Below, in pieces: positions 1 through 62,541 of a stretch of 64,000 nucleotides of DNA (the stretch's first letter is position 1; every line of letters starts with the position of its first letter). Source of the DNA: Artemia franciscana (taxonomy: Eukaryota; Arthropoda; Branchiopoda; Anostraca; Artemiidae); contig NC_088871.1 of the NCBI RefSeq assembly GCF_032884065.1, positions 46,396,440 through 46,460,439 of the forward strand, read 5' to 3'. Both the position numbers and the translations under genes were made by a program. The notes beneath the pieces are model-generated. The model had not been told where the DNA came from. It ran no database searches and saw only the letters and a program-made list of their open reading frames with translations.

Positions 1-1571
1 CTAACAGTAATAATGTGTCACTCTCTGACTTGGCATTGTATTTTTCTCCTGTTTTTTCCTAATTCCTCAACTAACTCTGGGTCTTGGCTGCATTCCTCTA
101 ATAATTTTTTTTTTTGTTATATATTTTTTCCTGTACTGCTTTTGGGGAAAATTTATATTTTCCAATGGAGTTTACCTTAGAGTTAGTGAACTCAATTGAG
201 TTTCCCATTTTTTTTTCTGAATAGTCTTTGGTTAAAAAAAAAACATAAATATAGACTGATAGCCATGTATTTAACTCATCCTTTTGCTCTGCATAGTTCT
301 ACAAAAACCCTGAAACATGTCATTTGTTTGATGCTATGTACTTTTTTGTTTCTGATTTTTAGAATTCTGATCCTCCTGAAACCCCTCATCTTCAAACAAA
401 AAAGATCTAAACACTTGTTTTCATAGTTTGCAGAGATCATAGACAATCCCCTTGTTCCTACTCACTTTAAGAAAAGTCTGATTGTAAGCAGTTGCATAGT
501 ATTCTGATTATTCTCTTATCATCCCACAATAATCCTTTCAAGTAGAAAGTCTAACTAAAGTGCTTAGTGTCCCTTTGACCACATGAGTTCAGCTATAATT
601 ATAGCCAAGTGAAAGGTAGTCTAAGATAGGATTTGTCTGTCTAATATTGAACTATTTCTGTTTGTATTACATGACTCCAATTATAATTCACACAAATGTA
701 TAGGTCTGTGCCTAACACTGCTAACTTTCAGTCACAGCCTACATGGCTTCAGGTAACTCAAAACCCACATGGACATTCAGTAATTATTTCCTTCATTGTT
801 GCCCTAAGACAATTACTGCAATAAGATAAGATATCTATATCAAAGAATTGCTATCACAAGCCCCAAGGGGCCAGGTCCAAAACTATGAGATTAAAAAATA
901 AATACAGGACAAACAAAAAAGTATAAAAGGCAACAAAAATTAAAATATTGGCAAACTTAAAATTGTCAGAACAAAAATCTATTCATTAGCCATTATTTAA
1001 ACTAATACTGGTCATAATCTTATGACCAGATATCACTAGAGATAGCACTGATATCTAGCATGTGAGAGCTATCCTACCCTGTAAGATTATCAAAGCTGTT
1101 GAATTTATTGATGTTTTCAAATGAAGGCTAGATACTGAGTGGTCCTACAGAAAGTGTAAACTCAATTGGGATGCTACTAAACATGGAACAGCTCCTGGTC
1201 ACTAATGAACTTTGTACACATCTCAAGTCATAATTCTGGAGCTTTACAAGGGGAAATTCTTAGATTGCTCCTAGCTGCAACTTAATGTAATGTATGGTAT
1301 GTGAATATATGTGACAAGGATCAAAAACAGTAAAACTTAACTAAAAAATTGATATAAATATAAAATTTTTTTATGGATATTAAGAAAATAAGGAACATAA
1401 AAAGGGAGGGGAGACTGTAAGCTGTTGTAAAATCTGTAAGCTGTTGGCTGGTGTACTTCTTTAAAATACATAAACTGTATAAAACAGTAAAATTGGTAAA
1501 ATACCAATTTGACAGGGGTCCATAAAATTACAATAAAATACATAGTATGCCAAATTTTACCACTTACAACA
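1..1571. other. AT-rich non-coding stretch
   Basis: I see no conserved coding segment on either strand. The open frames here are short, rich in F, L, K and I, and do not match anything I recognise. It is upstream of the first visible mRpS5 exon, so an unrecognised 5' exon or the promoter of that gene could lie in this stretch or further left. Confidence 0.5.
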
Positions 1572-1775
1572 CTAGATTAGAATGATGTGTGACATTTTCC
1601 AATCAGAAGGTAGTTGTCTCTTTTGGAGTATCTGATAGACGTTGGATAGCAAAGAGCTGAGGACATTCCAATATTCCCTGAGAAGCCTGGGATGCATCCT
1701 GTCTGATCTTTTAGACCTGTTGACATCAAGTTTACCAATAGTAGCAAAAACCATTCGCTAATTGACTTAAAATTT
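1572..1775 (-). mobile_element. LINE reverse transcriptase fragment
   Basis: The minus strand reads KLDVNRSKRSDRMHPRLLRE, then a segment ending LPSDWKMSHIILI. This is the block just before the palm of many non-LTR reverse transcriptases (consensus of the type K-S-x-G-P-D-x-I-x-P-x-L-L-R, then L-P-x-x-W-K). The usual S-P-G-P-D has become S-K-R-S-D, so the copy is degenerate. It covers only about 60 residues and is a dead LINE scrap. Confidence 0.6.
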
Positions 1776-1894
1776 AGGCGTTGGACTAGTTACAGAATAG
1801 GACGATTACAGAATGTTGAGTAAAAGATAATGCAAACTGAGAATTCAGTGCATTGGTGATGAATTCAGTTTATTGAGAATTCCTCATTTATTGG

Positions 1895-2165
1895 TGATGA
1901 ATGGGTTACACTATCAAACAGTTTGTGATAACAAACTGTAGTAAAGAGCAACCCAGCTCAATAGTAACCAAAACTCTAAAATTTCGAATTTTAATACCAA
2001 TAGTTACAAAAAAAATCGCATTTTAATGCTGATTTTAAATATATAAGTTTCATCAAGTTTAGTCTTAGCCATCAAAAGTTTGCCTTATTTTCGAAAATAG
2101 GTCACTAAAAGTCATAGAATGTTAACAAAAATCACACCATCAGATTCAGCACATCAGAGAACCCT
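1895..2165. repeat. Interspersed repeat, family A
   Basis: This segment (atcaaacagtttg ... aaagagcaacccagctcaatagtaacc ...) resembles 13500-13745 in the same order: a block on short-lived 'gagcaac/gagcgac' wording, 'taatagtaac', 'aatttt(a/g)ata', then AT-rich sequence. The related ends at 35080-35130 and 56470-56510 carry 'ggttactatt'. No coding capacity was seen. Confidence 0.45.
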
Positions 2166-2261
2166 GCTGTAGGAGTCTCAATCTCTAATCTACAAAAATA
2201 TGAAATTTTGTAATTTTTTGCAAGAAGACAGATCATGGATGCGTGTTTATTTGTTTGTTTG

Positions 2262-2400
2262 TTTGTTTGTTCAGCAAGAAAGAGCAAGGCGTTGAGGAGG
2301 GGACAATCCCTTTCATATACGGTATAATTTCTGTTTGTTTTAAGTTTTAATGTTGCTCCTTACTTGCTGTTAAAAAAACTTGTTTTGTTTTTTATTTAAT
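2262..2400. repeat. Single arm of foldback repeat, family B
   Basis: It contains the order 'agagcaaggcgttgagg', 'ggggacaatccctttcatat', 'taatttctgtttg', 'ttttaatgttgctccttact', then a run before 'aaaacttg'. The same arm recurs at 16150-16260, 19188-19250, 33340-33430, and as both arms of a hairpin at 54991-55298. This copy is one arm only. Confidence 0.6.
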
Positions 2401-5169
2401 TATATACAAGGTCGTTAATGTTGTGGTGGTTAGGGCTCCTTGCAGAAACATTTTCCCAGAAAGATTTGAGATTGTCTTTAATATCATAGGCAAGCTTTCC
2501 CTTGTATTCAGATTTCAGTTTCCTAAGTGTATTAGCAATAATGTTGTGAGCCTTTGTTTATTTTAGACAAGAGTTTAGGCTACTAATCCTTTAAACAATA
2601 CTAATTTTCTAACTATTCTTTTTTTTTAGCAAGTACAAGGGCGTTGGTATTATCAGCAAAGTTAGTGAAACCATGTCAAAGTAGCTTGGTTGTTCAATCA
2701 AGAAGTACTAGTTTTTTCAATAAATGTGAGTCACAGTTGTCAGTTTTATTTCCTTATCAATATCAATTGATTTAATCTCTCTCAGTACAACTCTCAGTAC
2801 AAACACTTTTTGTTTCTTTTTATTGGCCTACAGTTTCATGGAGAACAACCCATCAGGTGACATTTAATCTTTCATTCCTCTTATTCACTTAAATATCTAC
2901 ACAGAAATACAAGAGGACCAATCAGATTTTAACAAAAGGAGATTTTAATTCATGAATGCATGACGATTGTATATTAAGTAAGTATTTTTCTATACTGTAC
3001 AAATTTTTTTAGTGAGATGCAATTATGCAGTCTTTTTTGCTTTGTGCTCCATGAGAGTTATTTAAGTGTAATTTCATTTTTCCTTCTTTTTTTAATTTTT
3101 AAAGAAGATATAACAAGTTGCCTCTTTGTCTCCTTTGTATGAAATTTATGTATAGCGTTTTTGTTCAATAAAGTCAAGTTCATTCAATCAAGAAGCACTC
3201 GTTTTTAGTGTTGTTTCCTTATCTTCATTATTATTATTAATATGTGAAACAGTAAGCGATAATGCTTATACTATAGACACAAAACAAGAAATAAGCTAAT
3301 CAGCAACCCTAGCAACACTTATGAATATTAAAACAAGAAATGTTGGAAGAAAAAAAAAACTTATATCCAAAACTCATAAACTCAAACAAAAACTCATAAC
3401 CAAAAGATCAACTTATAGCTAAACATCAATAACTCCCAAATAGAAAGGCGTATCCACTAAAGAACGTTTAAATATCTGAACATTAAATATCAACATAAAA
3501 AAATGTAATTTATTGTGGACAAGCCTTTTCTGCCTGTTTTGATAACAATAAAAAAGAGAACCTGAGCATGTATCATGTTCTGGGTGAAAATTCAGCTTAA
3601 GTATCATGACTTAAACTGATTTTAGAAGTATTTTTCTTAATGTGACAAGTAATTATGAAGCGTTCAGTGACTCTGCATGCATTAATAAACAGGGGGAGTA
3701 GTGTTCACACTCTATCAGTATATAGCCAAGCTCTGTTTTGTTGTTGTTAAGGTTTGTTTGAGATGTGAAAAAAAATGCTTGTTGGCTGGATTCTTAAAGA
3801 TATGCAACAAAAGCTATTAAACTTTCAAAATAACTAGGGCAGTTGTAAAAGAAGCAGAACAGTTTGGATCTTAAATTTAGTTTTTATATTGCTTGTATAA
3901 CCGTGTTCTTCACTGACTTACTGGTGCAATCTACACAAGCACCATTGCTGCATAAAAGAAAATAAAACTAAATAACAATCATTAAAAAGTTTCCTGTTCA
4001 TTACAAATGTAGTATACCAGGTAGTATATTGAAAAATATTTTAAATTCAAAAATGTAGGTTTATCTGTTGAAGGGCAGCAAAGTTCAAATTAAAATATTT
4101 GGTTAAATAGGATGAACTCTAAAAGTCAAACAAAATCACCTGCTATCACCAAATGTATATGCTCATTTTAATGAGAAAACATTTTGGTTTGAAAAATGTA
4201 AAACTTTTGTAAAGAATGACATATTGGGGAGGGGGGTAGCGGTTTCCCTAATATACAGTAAAATTTTGGTTTCATTCTTTAATTTAATTAGTAAAAATAG
4301 TTTTGTTTTATTTAATATGGTTCAAGGCCAGTAATTCAAGCCAAGTGAACCAGATATATTTTTCTCAACTTCAAAATAAAACATGACAGCAAGTTTCCTT
4401 TGTTATAATAGCCAGAATTCTGGAGTTGGCAATCATCAGTAAACCAATACTTACTGGTAGATCATGAGACCTGATGTTTAATCGGGATAATTTTCAGCAA
4501 AGATTCATTGCTGTGTTGATATTTGACTTTCATATATTCCTCATGCATTGATTATTATGATCAAGTCCAATAAAATGAAAAACTACTAATCTTCTCATCC
4601 GCCGTTATATCTTTTAGCATCGATTGTTCATGGATTCTCTTTTTTACCTTCAACACTGGTAATCTTTTGGAAATACAACCACCTTCAGTGTTATTTTTTT
4701 GAATTCAGTCTTTAAGATCGAAATTACCCTAGGTATAAAATTTCATGGGTATTCTCGTCACTGCATATGATCATCCTAGAACTCTGTATTTGACCTTCTT
4801 TACGTGTTGTTTTTGTTGTCATTCGTGTTCTTTTTTATGCATAGTTTATAGTGAGAGAGTGGTAAGGGTCTAACCTCTGCGGTTTTACGGTAAGTCTGGA
4901 CCTCAGGCTGAATTGATGAATATGATCTTACGATTTGGAAAGCTTTGCGTAATTCTGTGCCAAAGAGGGTGTTTAAGAGTGAGTTAGAGGAACTGTATCA
5001 CCCTTGCCTCCTAAATTTTAATAGTTCTCTTATTGCTAAATAAATTACTGATTTCTCTTAGCAGTGATATTTCAAAGGTGGGGAATGGCAAAAAAAATTC
5101 AAATTAAAAGAGTTAGAGTTTTGTTTTTAACGCTACTTGATGCATATTACGTAAGTTAAGGTTTTTTTT
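2401..5169. other. Non-coding stretch
   Basis: I see no conserved protein segment or RNA gene. The sequence around 3140-3190 (a 'caataaa' followed by 'gtcaagttcattc') looks like the 3' end of a retroposed transcript. The rest is AT-rich with scattered homopolymers. Confidence 0.4.
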
Positions 5170-6140
5170 TATTAATTATTTAAGGTTTTCTTGTACAATC
5201 TCTTGTTCATGAGATGCATTATTTTGAAAATTCCAGGGGGTGACAGCTTCTTTGCTGCACTGCACATTGGACACAAAATTGGATAATGACTCTGCTGAAA
5301 AACGAGCTATGATTAAACATACCAACAAGTTGTAGTTAGGTATGTTGCACCTTTTCGAACCAGAGGAAGGCAGGGATTTTTTAATTTCAATTTTGTAGAA
5401 ATGAGGTTTATTGCACGTCTTTTGAAGCTGAACCACGAAAGAATTTTTAATCTATATTATGGGAGGCATTAAGTGGGCCCATGACCAATCCCATACACCC
5501 CATACCCCTTGAAATGCCAACTTTTTTAGTAGAAAGGTAGGCATATTACACCTTGTTTGAACCAAATCATGCTGCAATTTTAAATTTTTGTTGTTGGCAA
5601 ATTGAAGTGGGACAATTACCAGTTCAGCCCCATCTCTTCTGCACCAAACTTTTAAGAAGAAATATAAATTGCGGATATTGTCAAATGTTTAATTTGAAAA
5701 CATGAAGTGCTTTTCAAATTGTATGAATTTAGGCATAAAGTTGGTCCCTGGCTCCTCAAAACCAACCCCCTCCACTGCCCCTCTCACTCCCAGCTTTTTA
5801 GGAGAAAATTAGGTATGTTACGTCCTCTTTGGAGCGGAATCATTCGAGAATATTGTATTTTTATTATAAAAGGGACAAAGTAAGACCTTGACTCTTTAAG
5901 TTCCACGTCCTATTTACTTTTCAGCAGGAATTTTTTCACCCATTGACTTGAAAATTAGGGGCAGTCTTGTTCCCTGGGTTAAAAGTAAATGGGAATGATG
6001 TTTCTCAGAGGCCTATTTCCCTTCTCCAACTTTCAACTCGCTTGAAGCTTATGGGGCGATAATTTTGGGCCAAGGGAACAGAGTGAACGGATTTTCTACT
6101 TCACCTACCTTTTCATCCAAAGTGCTCTGCATGAAACTAG
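5170..6140. repeat. Old diverged tandem repeat, about three units
   Basis: Related lines recur with spacings of roughly 200-275 bp: 'aggtatgttgcacc...tcgaacca' near 5338, 'aggcatattacacc...tgaacca' near 5537 and 'aggtatgttacgtcc...ggagcgg' near 5812. Each is followed by an AT-rich block mentioning 'aattttaaattt' or similar. Units are strongly diverged and no reading frame persists. Confidence 0.45.
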
Positions 6141-6581
6141 GTGGGATGGTTCCTGTAGCCAAGAAGGCGTTAACCAAGAGAATTTAGACTTCATAGCCTA
6201 CATTTTTCTTCATGCAAATGGTTTTGCAAAGATTGTAAATGCTCTTCTTTTTTTGACAAAAAAAAGACTATTCCTGAGGCACATTCCAACACCCTTGTTA
6301 AATTTTTGGGAGTTGACAACTCCGGCGTTTAAATTGTAAAAAAAAAACAACACAAAATCAAAGTGTTGATGGAGCCACACTTCAGTCGGCAAAGCCAATA
6401 TAAGGCTGCTACACGACTTCATGCTGCCCCAGTACTTGGGTGGTCCTATTGGTTGCTGGAAATAAACCCATCAGTATATGAGGAAATAGATATTCATTTA
6501 CAAATGCAATTAGTTTCGTCTTTATTTTTGCTTTTAGTGGAGACCTAAGATTTGATCAATTTTCAGATGGATGCTTTTTTT

Positions 6582-8554
6582 TATGGCACTTGGTATCAAC
6601 CAAGTGACATATAGCAATTGCAAATTCTGTCGGTCAGTCTGTCTGTCTGTCGGTCCTGGTTTTGCTATTTTTTTTTTAATTTACGAACGGTTTTAAGTAT
6701 TTTTAACTTACGAAACGTTGATCAGATCGTAATGAAATTTGATGTTTGGAAGTATATCGTTTCTCAGAGCTGTTATTTTAAATCCCGACCGGACCTGGTG
6801 ACATTGAAGGGGGATTTGGGGGGGGGGGGAATCTAAAATCTTGGAAAACACTTAGAGTGGTTAATTCTGGAAAATTAAAAAAAATGAGGTATTTTTAACT
6901 TACGAACGGGTTATTAGATCTCAATGAAATTTGACATTTAGAAGGATATCGCGTATCAGAACTCTTATTTTAAATCCCGACCGGATCTGGTGACACTGGG
7001 GGGGGGGAGTTGGGAGGAGGAAACCTAAAATCTTGGAAAACACTTAGAGTGGAGGGATCGGGATGGAACTTGGTGGGAAAAATAAGCACAAGTCCTAGAT
7101 ACATGATTGACATAACCGGAACGGATCTGCTCTCTTTGGGGTAGTTGGGGGGTGGGGTTAATTCTGAAAAATTAGAAAAAATGAGGTACTTTTAACTTAC
7201 GAACGGATGATCGGATCTCAATGAAATTTTATATTTAGAAGGATATCGTGTCTTAAAGCTCTTATTTTAAATCCCAACCGGATCTGGTGACATTGGGGGG
7301 ATTTTGGGGTGGGGGAACCCACCCCAGAATTTGCGATCGCAAATTCTGTTGGTTGAAAACGTCGCAAACGCTTAGATTGGAGGGATCGGGATGAAATTTG
7401 GTGGGAAAAATAAGCAGAAGTCTTAGATACGTGATTTACATAATTGGAACGGGTCCGCTCTATTGGGGGGGGGGGTTCATTGTGAAAAATTAGAAAAACT
7501 GACGTATTTTTAACTTACGAAGGAGTGATCGGATCTTCATGAAACTTCATATTTAGAAGGACCTTGTAACTCAGATCTCTTATTTTAAACCTCAACCGGA
7601 TCCAGCGTCATTGGATCCGGGCCAATGTCAATGACATTGGGGGGGGGGGACCAGAAATCTTAGAAAATACTTAAAGCGGAGAGATCAGGATGAAACTGGA
7701 TGGGAAGAATAAAAACCTGTCTAAGATACATGACTGACATAACCGGACCAGATCTGCTCTCTTTGGTGGAGTTGGGGGGGGGGTAATTTTGAAAATTGAG
7801 GTATTTGTAACTTACGAAAGGGTGACCAGATCATAATGAAATTTGATATTTAGAAGGATCTTGTGCTTTAAAGCTCTAATTTCAAATTCCGACCAGATCC
7901 TTTGACATTGGGGGGAGTTGGAGGGGGGAACCGGAATTGTTGGGAAACGTGAACATTGGGGTATGTTTATCTTACGAATAGGTGATCGGATCTTAATGAA
8001 ATTTGATATTTAAAAAGGATTCATGTCTCAGAGCTCTTATTTCAAATCCCAACCAGATCTTTTGACATTGGGAGGAGTTGGAGGGGGAAATCTTGGAAAA
8101 CACTTGGAGTGGAGGAATCGGGATGAAGCTTGGTGGATAGAATGAACAAATGTCCTTGATAAGTGATTGACGTAACCGTACTGGATTCGCTCTCTTTGGG
8201 GGAGCTGGGGGAGGGGTTCAGTGATTTGGCGAGTTTGGTGATGTAAATTGGTAGGTGTGTCAGGGAGCTGCACAAATTGACTTGATAAAGTCGTTTTCAC
8301 AGATTCGACCATCTGGTGGGCTAAAGGGAGAGGAAAAATTAGGTATTTATAACTTACGAGGGGGTGATCGGATCTTAATGAATTTTGATATTTAGAAGGA
8401 CATCGTGACTCAGAGCTCTTATTTTAAATCCTGACCGGCATTAAGCCTCTGATTTTCCTTTTAAATCAATCTGTTGATTCTTAGAATTTTGTTAGAGCTC
8501 ATACTATATGAGCTCTTGGCTCTTAGCTCTTCTTGCCTCGTCACAAGTGCCATA
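6582..8554. mobile_element. Inverted-repeat-bounded element built of G-run tandem units
   Basis: The segment is bounded by an 11-bp perfect inverted repeat, TATGGCACTTG at 6582-6592 and CAAGTGCCATA at 8544-8554. A local hairpin (CACTTGG...CCAAGTG) sits at the left tip, followed by a (TCTG/TCGG)n patch. Inside are seven diverged units starting with 'aacttacga' at about 6708, 6894, 7188, 7506, 7801, 7960 and 8342. Most continue 'gatcggatct-aatgaaattt', 'gctcttattt', 'gaccggatct', 'gacattgggggg', and alternate with a 'gatcgggatgaaacttgg' block. It ends with a GAGCTC-rich stretch. There is no transposase frame, so it would be non-autonomous. No clear target duplication was found. Confidence 0.55.
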
Positions 8555-8703
8555 TGAGCTCTTAGCTCTTGTTTTTTACCTGGTTCACATCATGAACTGT
8601 GTTAATCTTAATTGTTGGGTCAGAAGGAAAGTTTAACGTCCTTAAGGCTATTTTTAAAAGTTCCATCCCATCTTCATATCTTCAGATTTTTCTTAATTTT
8701 CAG

Positions 8704-32517
<23,814 letters not shown>

Positions 32518-32545
32518 TTTGGTATATATTAAGTTTTAAATTTGT

Positions 32546-32551
32546 AATAAA
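32546..32551 (+). terminator. mRpS5 polyadenylation signal
   Basis: AATAAA 29 bases after the stop codon, followed by a TG-rich stretch ('gtctgtgggtttg') near 32565-32577. It implies a very short 3' UTR. Confidence 0.7.
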
Positions 32552-32735
32552 GTTTATATTGAAAGTCTGTGGGTTTGATTTCAATGAAGTAATGAATCCT
32601 TTGGTGAATCCTTTTGGTGAATGTTAAAGATATTTAAAACAAAGGCTTTAAAATGAAAACCAATTTCTTTTCATCCTTTTACTTGGATTAAGCTGTAGAA
32701 CGTTCCCTCAATAGTTGTAGTTGTGGCAGGTTCAA

Positions 32736-33052
32736 CCCTCCCACTTAGTAAGTAAGACGGCACTAGACCCTTAAGGTCCAAACCGACGGTGCTGATCTCC
32801 GTTTCATGGCCCTTCAGCCAGGACGTGAATGGGGGGTTGGGGGCCAACCATCCTATGCTTTCACACACCCTTCCTGCTTACCTTCCCCAGGTACCCAATT
32901 AGAGCTGGGTCGACTCTGGCTGAGCTTACAAAGTCACGCCACTGACCCCCGTCCCAAACTAAATAACTGGACGCAACTGGGATTGAGCCCGTTCCCCTTG
33001 GACAAAGAATCCCCACGCCAGCCACTCACCCAGGACGGCTCCCCTCCCACTT
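32736..33052 (-). mobile_element. tRNA-derived SINE with 11-bp target duplication
   Basis: Same family as 26074-26431 on the other strand. Direct repeats CCCTCCCACTT lie at 32736-32746 and 33042-33052, body 32747-33041. The minus strand opens ggagccgtcctgggtgagtg and carries a mutated B box (GCTCAATCCC), 'cagagtcgacccagct', 'tgaagggccatgaaac' and 'agatcagcaccg'. It lies 200 bp after the mRpS5 poly(A) signal. Confidence 0.85.
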
Positions 33053-34799
33053 GAGGTCGTCTGTACGGTTCTCCCCTGAAAAACTGGAAAATTGCTAACC
33101 ATACTTCTTTTTCTAATTTCTACTTCCACTAAGATTGGCTCAAAGAAGCTCTCTTCCCACAAAATGAATAATTGTGACCTAGTGATACAATTTTCCGTGA
33201 TTACGACTCCCTCTTCGGAGAGGAAAAAATCTTTTTGTTCCTTTTCTGAGGATTTACAGCGTATTTCATTACGTTTCAGAATGGGCTTAGCCCAATTGAA
33301 TTTACAAAAAAAGTGTAGAATTTGAACGGTAAGCTCTTTGGCGTAAAGAGTGGGCCCCTCATTTACGATATCATGCCGGCTCTTTTGGGTTTTAATGTTG
33401 CTCTTTACTTTCACGGGAAAAAAGTAATTTTTCAAATTTTATTTCGATTCTATTTTAATATAAAGTTCAGGTCTGTCTCATGTATCTAGTTTCGTGAAGT
33501 TTTTTGTAACAAGATATTCCCTTTCAGCTCGTTACCACGAACTATTTGACTAAAAGAATATATTGCTTTTTCATGACTTTGTCAGTAATCATGACCGTGT
33601 TTCCAGAATCCTTCGTTGAAATTTTAAAGCGACACCATGCTTAACAACGATGAGCTCCTGGAGTGAAAAATAGCGCTATAGGAGGCCTAGTTTCCACTTT
33701 AATTTTTGGTTCTCAAAGAGGGCACTAGAACTCGTGTTGTCCGTTAAACTGCGAATCCTCCCGAGATACTACGGCAACTGGTTCTATACCATCTCCCTTG
33801 ATGAAGCAAAAAGACAAAAGCAAAAAGACTACCAAATAAAATACACCATGATACGAAATTTTGCATTTTCATTGTCAGTAGCTTGGCTTACACTTTGTTA
33901 CTATAACTGTTTTTGTGTGAATATGCAAAGTTAGGAGACAATTAACTGCTCAGATTCTAAAATGTCAAAACTGTAAGAAGTAGAGGTGGTCTATTTCAAC
34001 GCTGGTCTATGTTACAAAAGAAAAAACAAACATAAGAAGACGGTCAAGCAACGTAAAAAAATATGGGGGATACTGCTAGAATATTCATATTTAAGGGGCG
34101 TCTGTATAGGTACTGATACACCTTATTTAGAATAGAAGATGTAAAATACCACTGGGTAACTTTCCCTGTAAAGGTATTTCTGAAGCCCAACTTCTTGGTA
34201 AGTTTTCTATAAGTGGCAAAACTAAGCTTTCGGTGAAGAAAAACGTTCGGATAAGACCACCCTAACCCATCTCTGAAACAGCTGCGACTTCAAAAGCCTT
34301 TTTTCTCTCTTCATAAGGAACAGCACCACATCGTGACCAATCTCCCAAGCAGCACCATTTTTCCTGGGAGATCCTTCTCTTTAAATTAAGCTCCTATTAA
34401 ATACGTTAAAGTTCTTCCTATGAATCCAGACGGGAGAAAAACGAAATTGATGCACGCCATTTAAAATTCTAGCATAAACAAACTAGCCACTTCGCAATTT
34501 AGACAAAAATATATCCATCCTCAAACTATTGCGTTGGTTCCGTTCCTTGTGTGCAGAATTTGCTTTTTCCAAGACACCGAAAAGAAAAGATCAGTGGGCC
34601 AATTACATCGTCAAGGTCATCACAGTTGTCAACTCTAACCAGGTAGGTATGCATAGAGGGGAGCTTAGGGCCCAGGTACCTTTTATATCTGAAAATCATC
34701 ATGATTTGTGCACTTTCTATAGTTGTTACATGCGTATTTTTGTTTTACCCAACTAAAATAAGCTCCTGCGTGCTTGACCCTGTCTCACAAGGCGGGTAT
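33053..34799. other. Spacer between the two genes, left part
   Basis: A family B foldback arm lies at about 33340-33430 ('ggttttaatgttgctcttta', 'ctttcacgggaaaaaagtaa'). The rest is AT-rich with no recognised coding segment. Confidence 0.45.
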
Positions 34800-34819
34800 G
34801 ATTGGGGGAGCTTAAGGCC

Positions 34820-35140
34820 CATTTTTGTGGAAAGGAGCTTGAAACCTCTGCCATGCTGCTTCTGATATGCTCATTGGTCCAATTTTCAACGAGATCCTTC
34901 CCTTTTTGGGGTATTTTCCCTCTTTGTCTAGAACTAGGAAAATTTTCTCAGGATCTTGATTTTTGATGGGTAACTTAAAACTATTGAAATTTACATATTT
35001 GGAGCTATCATAAAAGACAATTCTTTTCATGTATATATTTTAATCAGAATTCCATTTTTAAAATTTCGGTTACTATTAGCACAAGTCGCACTTTACCTAC
35101 AGTCTGCTACCACGAAACTGTTTGATTCTTACAAACAAGT
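34820..35140 (+). repeat. Interspersed repeat, family A/C end
   Basis: Matches 56212-56520 in the same orientation: 'aggagcttgaaacctct', 'tctgatatg', 'ttttgatgggtaac', 'attcttttcatgta / attcttttgatata', 'aaatttcggttactatt / gagtttcggttactatt' and 'cgaaactgtttgatt / cgaactgtttgatt'. About 300 bp. Confidence 0.65.
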
Positions 35141-37183
35141 ATAAGATTAGATGAGAATCGTAGTATTTACCAGTCTAAATGACAGATGCAGTATCATTTC
35201 TTGAAAAATATGGAGAGAGTAATATTCCTAAGAAGGGGGGAGAGTCTCAAAGAAACAGATGGGTATCATAAAGAAACAAGCCTCACAAAACCTTCCAAAT
35301 CCGCTTTTTACATATACAGCTAAACCACCACGTTGGTGTAATACCCTATTTTGCATATAAAGATTATAACCTTCTATTTCTAATAAAATAGAATTTTAAT
35401 CGCTAGGGTCTAAGAGGGAGGGTCTAAGATAATTATCATCAGCTGAGTATCATAACCTAACCTCACAAAACCTTTTTTACAGTTAATCCAGGCGCTTAAT
35501 CAGGAATTTTCGGGAGGGAAGAGGAGAACATAAAATTTTGCAATTCACTTGGCTGGCTTTTCTTTTTCTCTCTCTCTCTCTCTTTGTTCTTAGTTTCATC
35601 CAGTTTTTCTTTGAAACTTAATGGCACGGAACAAATAATGACACGGAATGCAGTGAGTTGCATTAGGTTGGGGTGCGTTTTCTTAAAGTTTTTAGAAAAG
35701 ACGCAGAAGCGTTTTATTCTGTACCTGATACTAATGCGCAAACTAAGTTTGTCGGGATCCTGGATTTGGAGCTTTGCAATTATATTAATAATTACTAGGG
35801 TAGGTATGGATAATCGCTTCTCGGGCAAAACTTTCTTAGTAAAAATCATACTGCCATGGAAAAGGGAGAGGGAAAAATATTACATACCCTTCAGCACTAT
35901 AGCTTATAACATCTTATAATAGTTCAGTTTTCACCTCTAGTATTTTCAATAAATTAAAATTTAAGAATACTTTCCAAGGAATCTAACAGCTAAGTTACTA
36001 CAGATCAGATATAGTGTTTTTTTAGTACTCTCTTTGTAAAAATATAGCAAAGGTCACAGCTCAATAAGTAAAAGAGCTATGGAGAGGTACAGCTCAGATT
36101 CCATTAGAACTTGTACAAAGGTTTCGCCCAGTCATATACTGACTGCTGTCCCGTCTCCAATGCAAATATTGTATAATTATAATAGTAATACGAGTATAAT
36201 GATTAAATGATGCTAATATGGTTCTAATTACAAAAATAAAAAGAGAGTAATTTTCCTCAGCTTAAAACTTCTCTGCAACTCCGACATCTCTTCTGAAGTT
36301 TTTGATATAATACATTTCAAGGCAGAATATTGCGTACATACATTTCCAGAGATAATTATTCATGTAAAATTGTATTTATTTATTCATCGTATATAATTCA
36401 AAATCAGGTAGAAAAGCGGGGCAAAATTTTAAAATAATGAGACACAAGTCAGCAGTGGTAACTCAAAAGGTGTTATCACACGGAACAGAAAAGTAGAAAA
36501 GTTTGGGGTCAAATTTTGTGTCGTGATGGGGGCTACAAATATAGTATCTTTAATCGGTCCAACCGTTTTTGCACTATAAAGCCCTATGGGACATATGATC
36601 TATTCACGGTTAAGTGGCGAGATCAAAGGGCAATAGGTGTTACCATGTTATCAAAAACGCGCATCTGCAATACTCTCAGTTAGTTTTGGGGAACAAATAG
36701 CACTTGAATTCTGACTTACGGGTAAAGAGAGCCAAAAAAATTTAGATATTTTTATTACAAATTTTAATATATGCATAAAATAAATATTTATTTATAATAA
36801 ATATGAATATTCGCTAGTTATTTTCATTACGTAACATCGCAGCATTACTGTCATGAGTTTGGCCTCAAAATTGCACAGGGCATAAATTCCTTGAATTTTA
36901 TTCCTAAAAAAAAATTTAGATTTCTTTTTAACGTCGTTAAGACTGGTTGTTTTTACAAGAAAAGCTTTATCTCTGCATCCAAGATGCATCTAGGATGCAA
37001 CGCATATAGAAAAGAAGAACAGAAACCTCTCAATATCTTGAGAAACAAAAAAGGCAAGAGAATATCGGTTGAACTGATTAATAGAACTTGCTTAATTTCA
37101 AGGGACGGATTGTGAATTCAGTTTTAGCGACAAATTTCACAGAACACCTTTTGAACTGCCCATAGCCAAAATAATAAATTCGC
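35141..37183. other. Spacer between the two genes, right part
   Basis: No gene was recognised. It includes the likely 3' UTR of MBD2/3 (37183 leftward); a minus-strand AATAAA at 36897-36902, about 280 bases after the stop, is a candidate poly(A) signal. A (CT)n patch lies at 35567-35583. Confidence 0.4.

Positions 37184-62541
<25,358 letters not shown>

Noticed and set aside
4500..5100. Possible first exon of mRpS5 with mitochondrial presequence
   Set aside because: A short ATG frame followed by GT was considered, but its phase and residues do not lead into exon 1; no support.
8037..8312. Minus-strand frames rich in proline and serine in the G-run element
   Set aside because: They arise from C runs of the tandem units and are not conserved between units.
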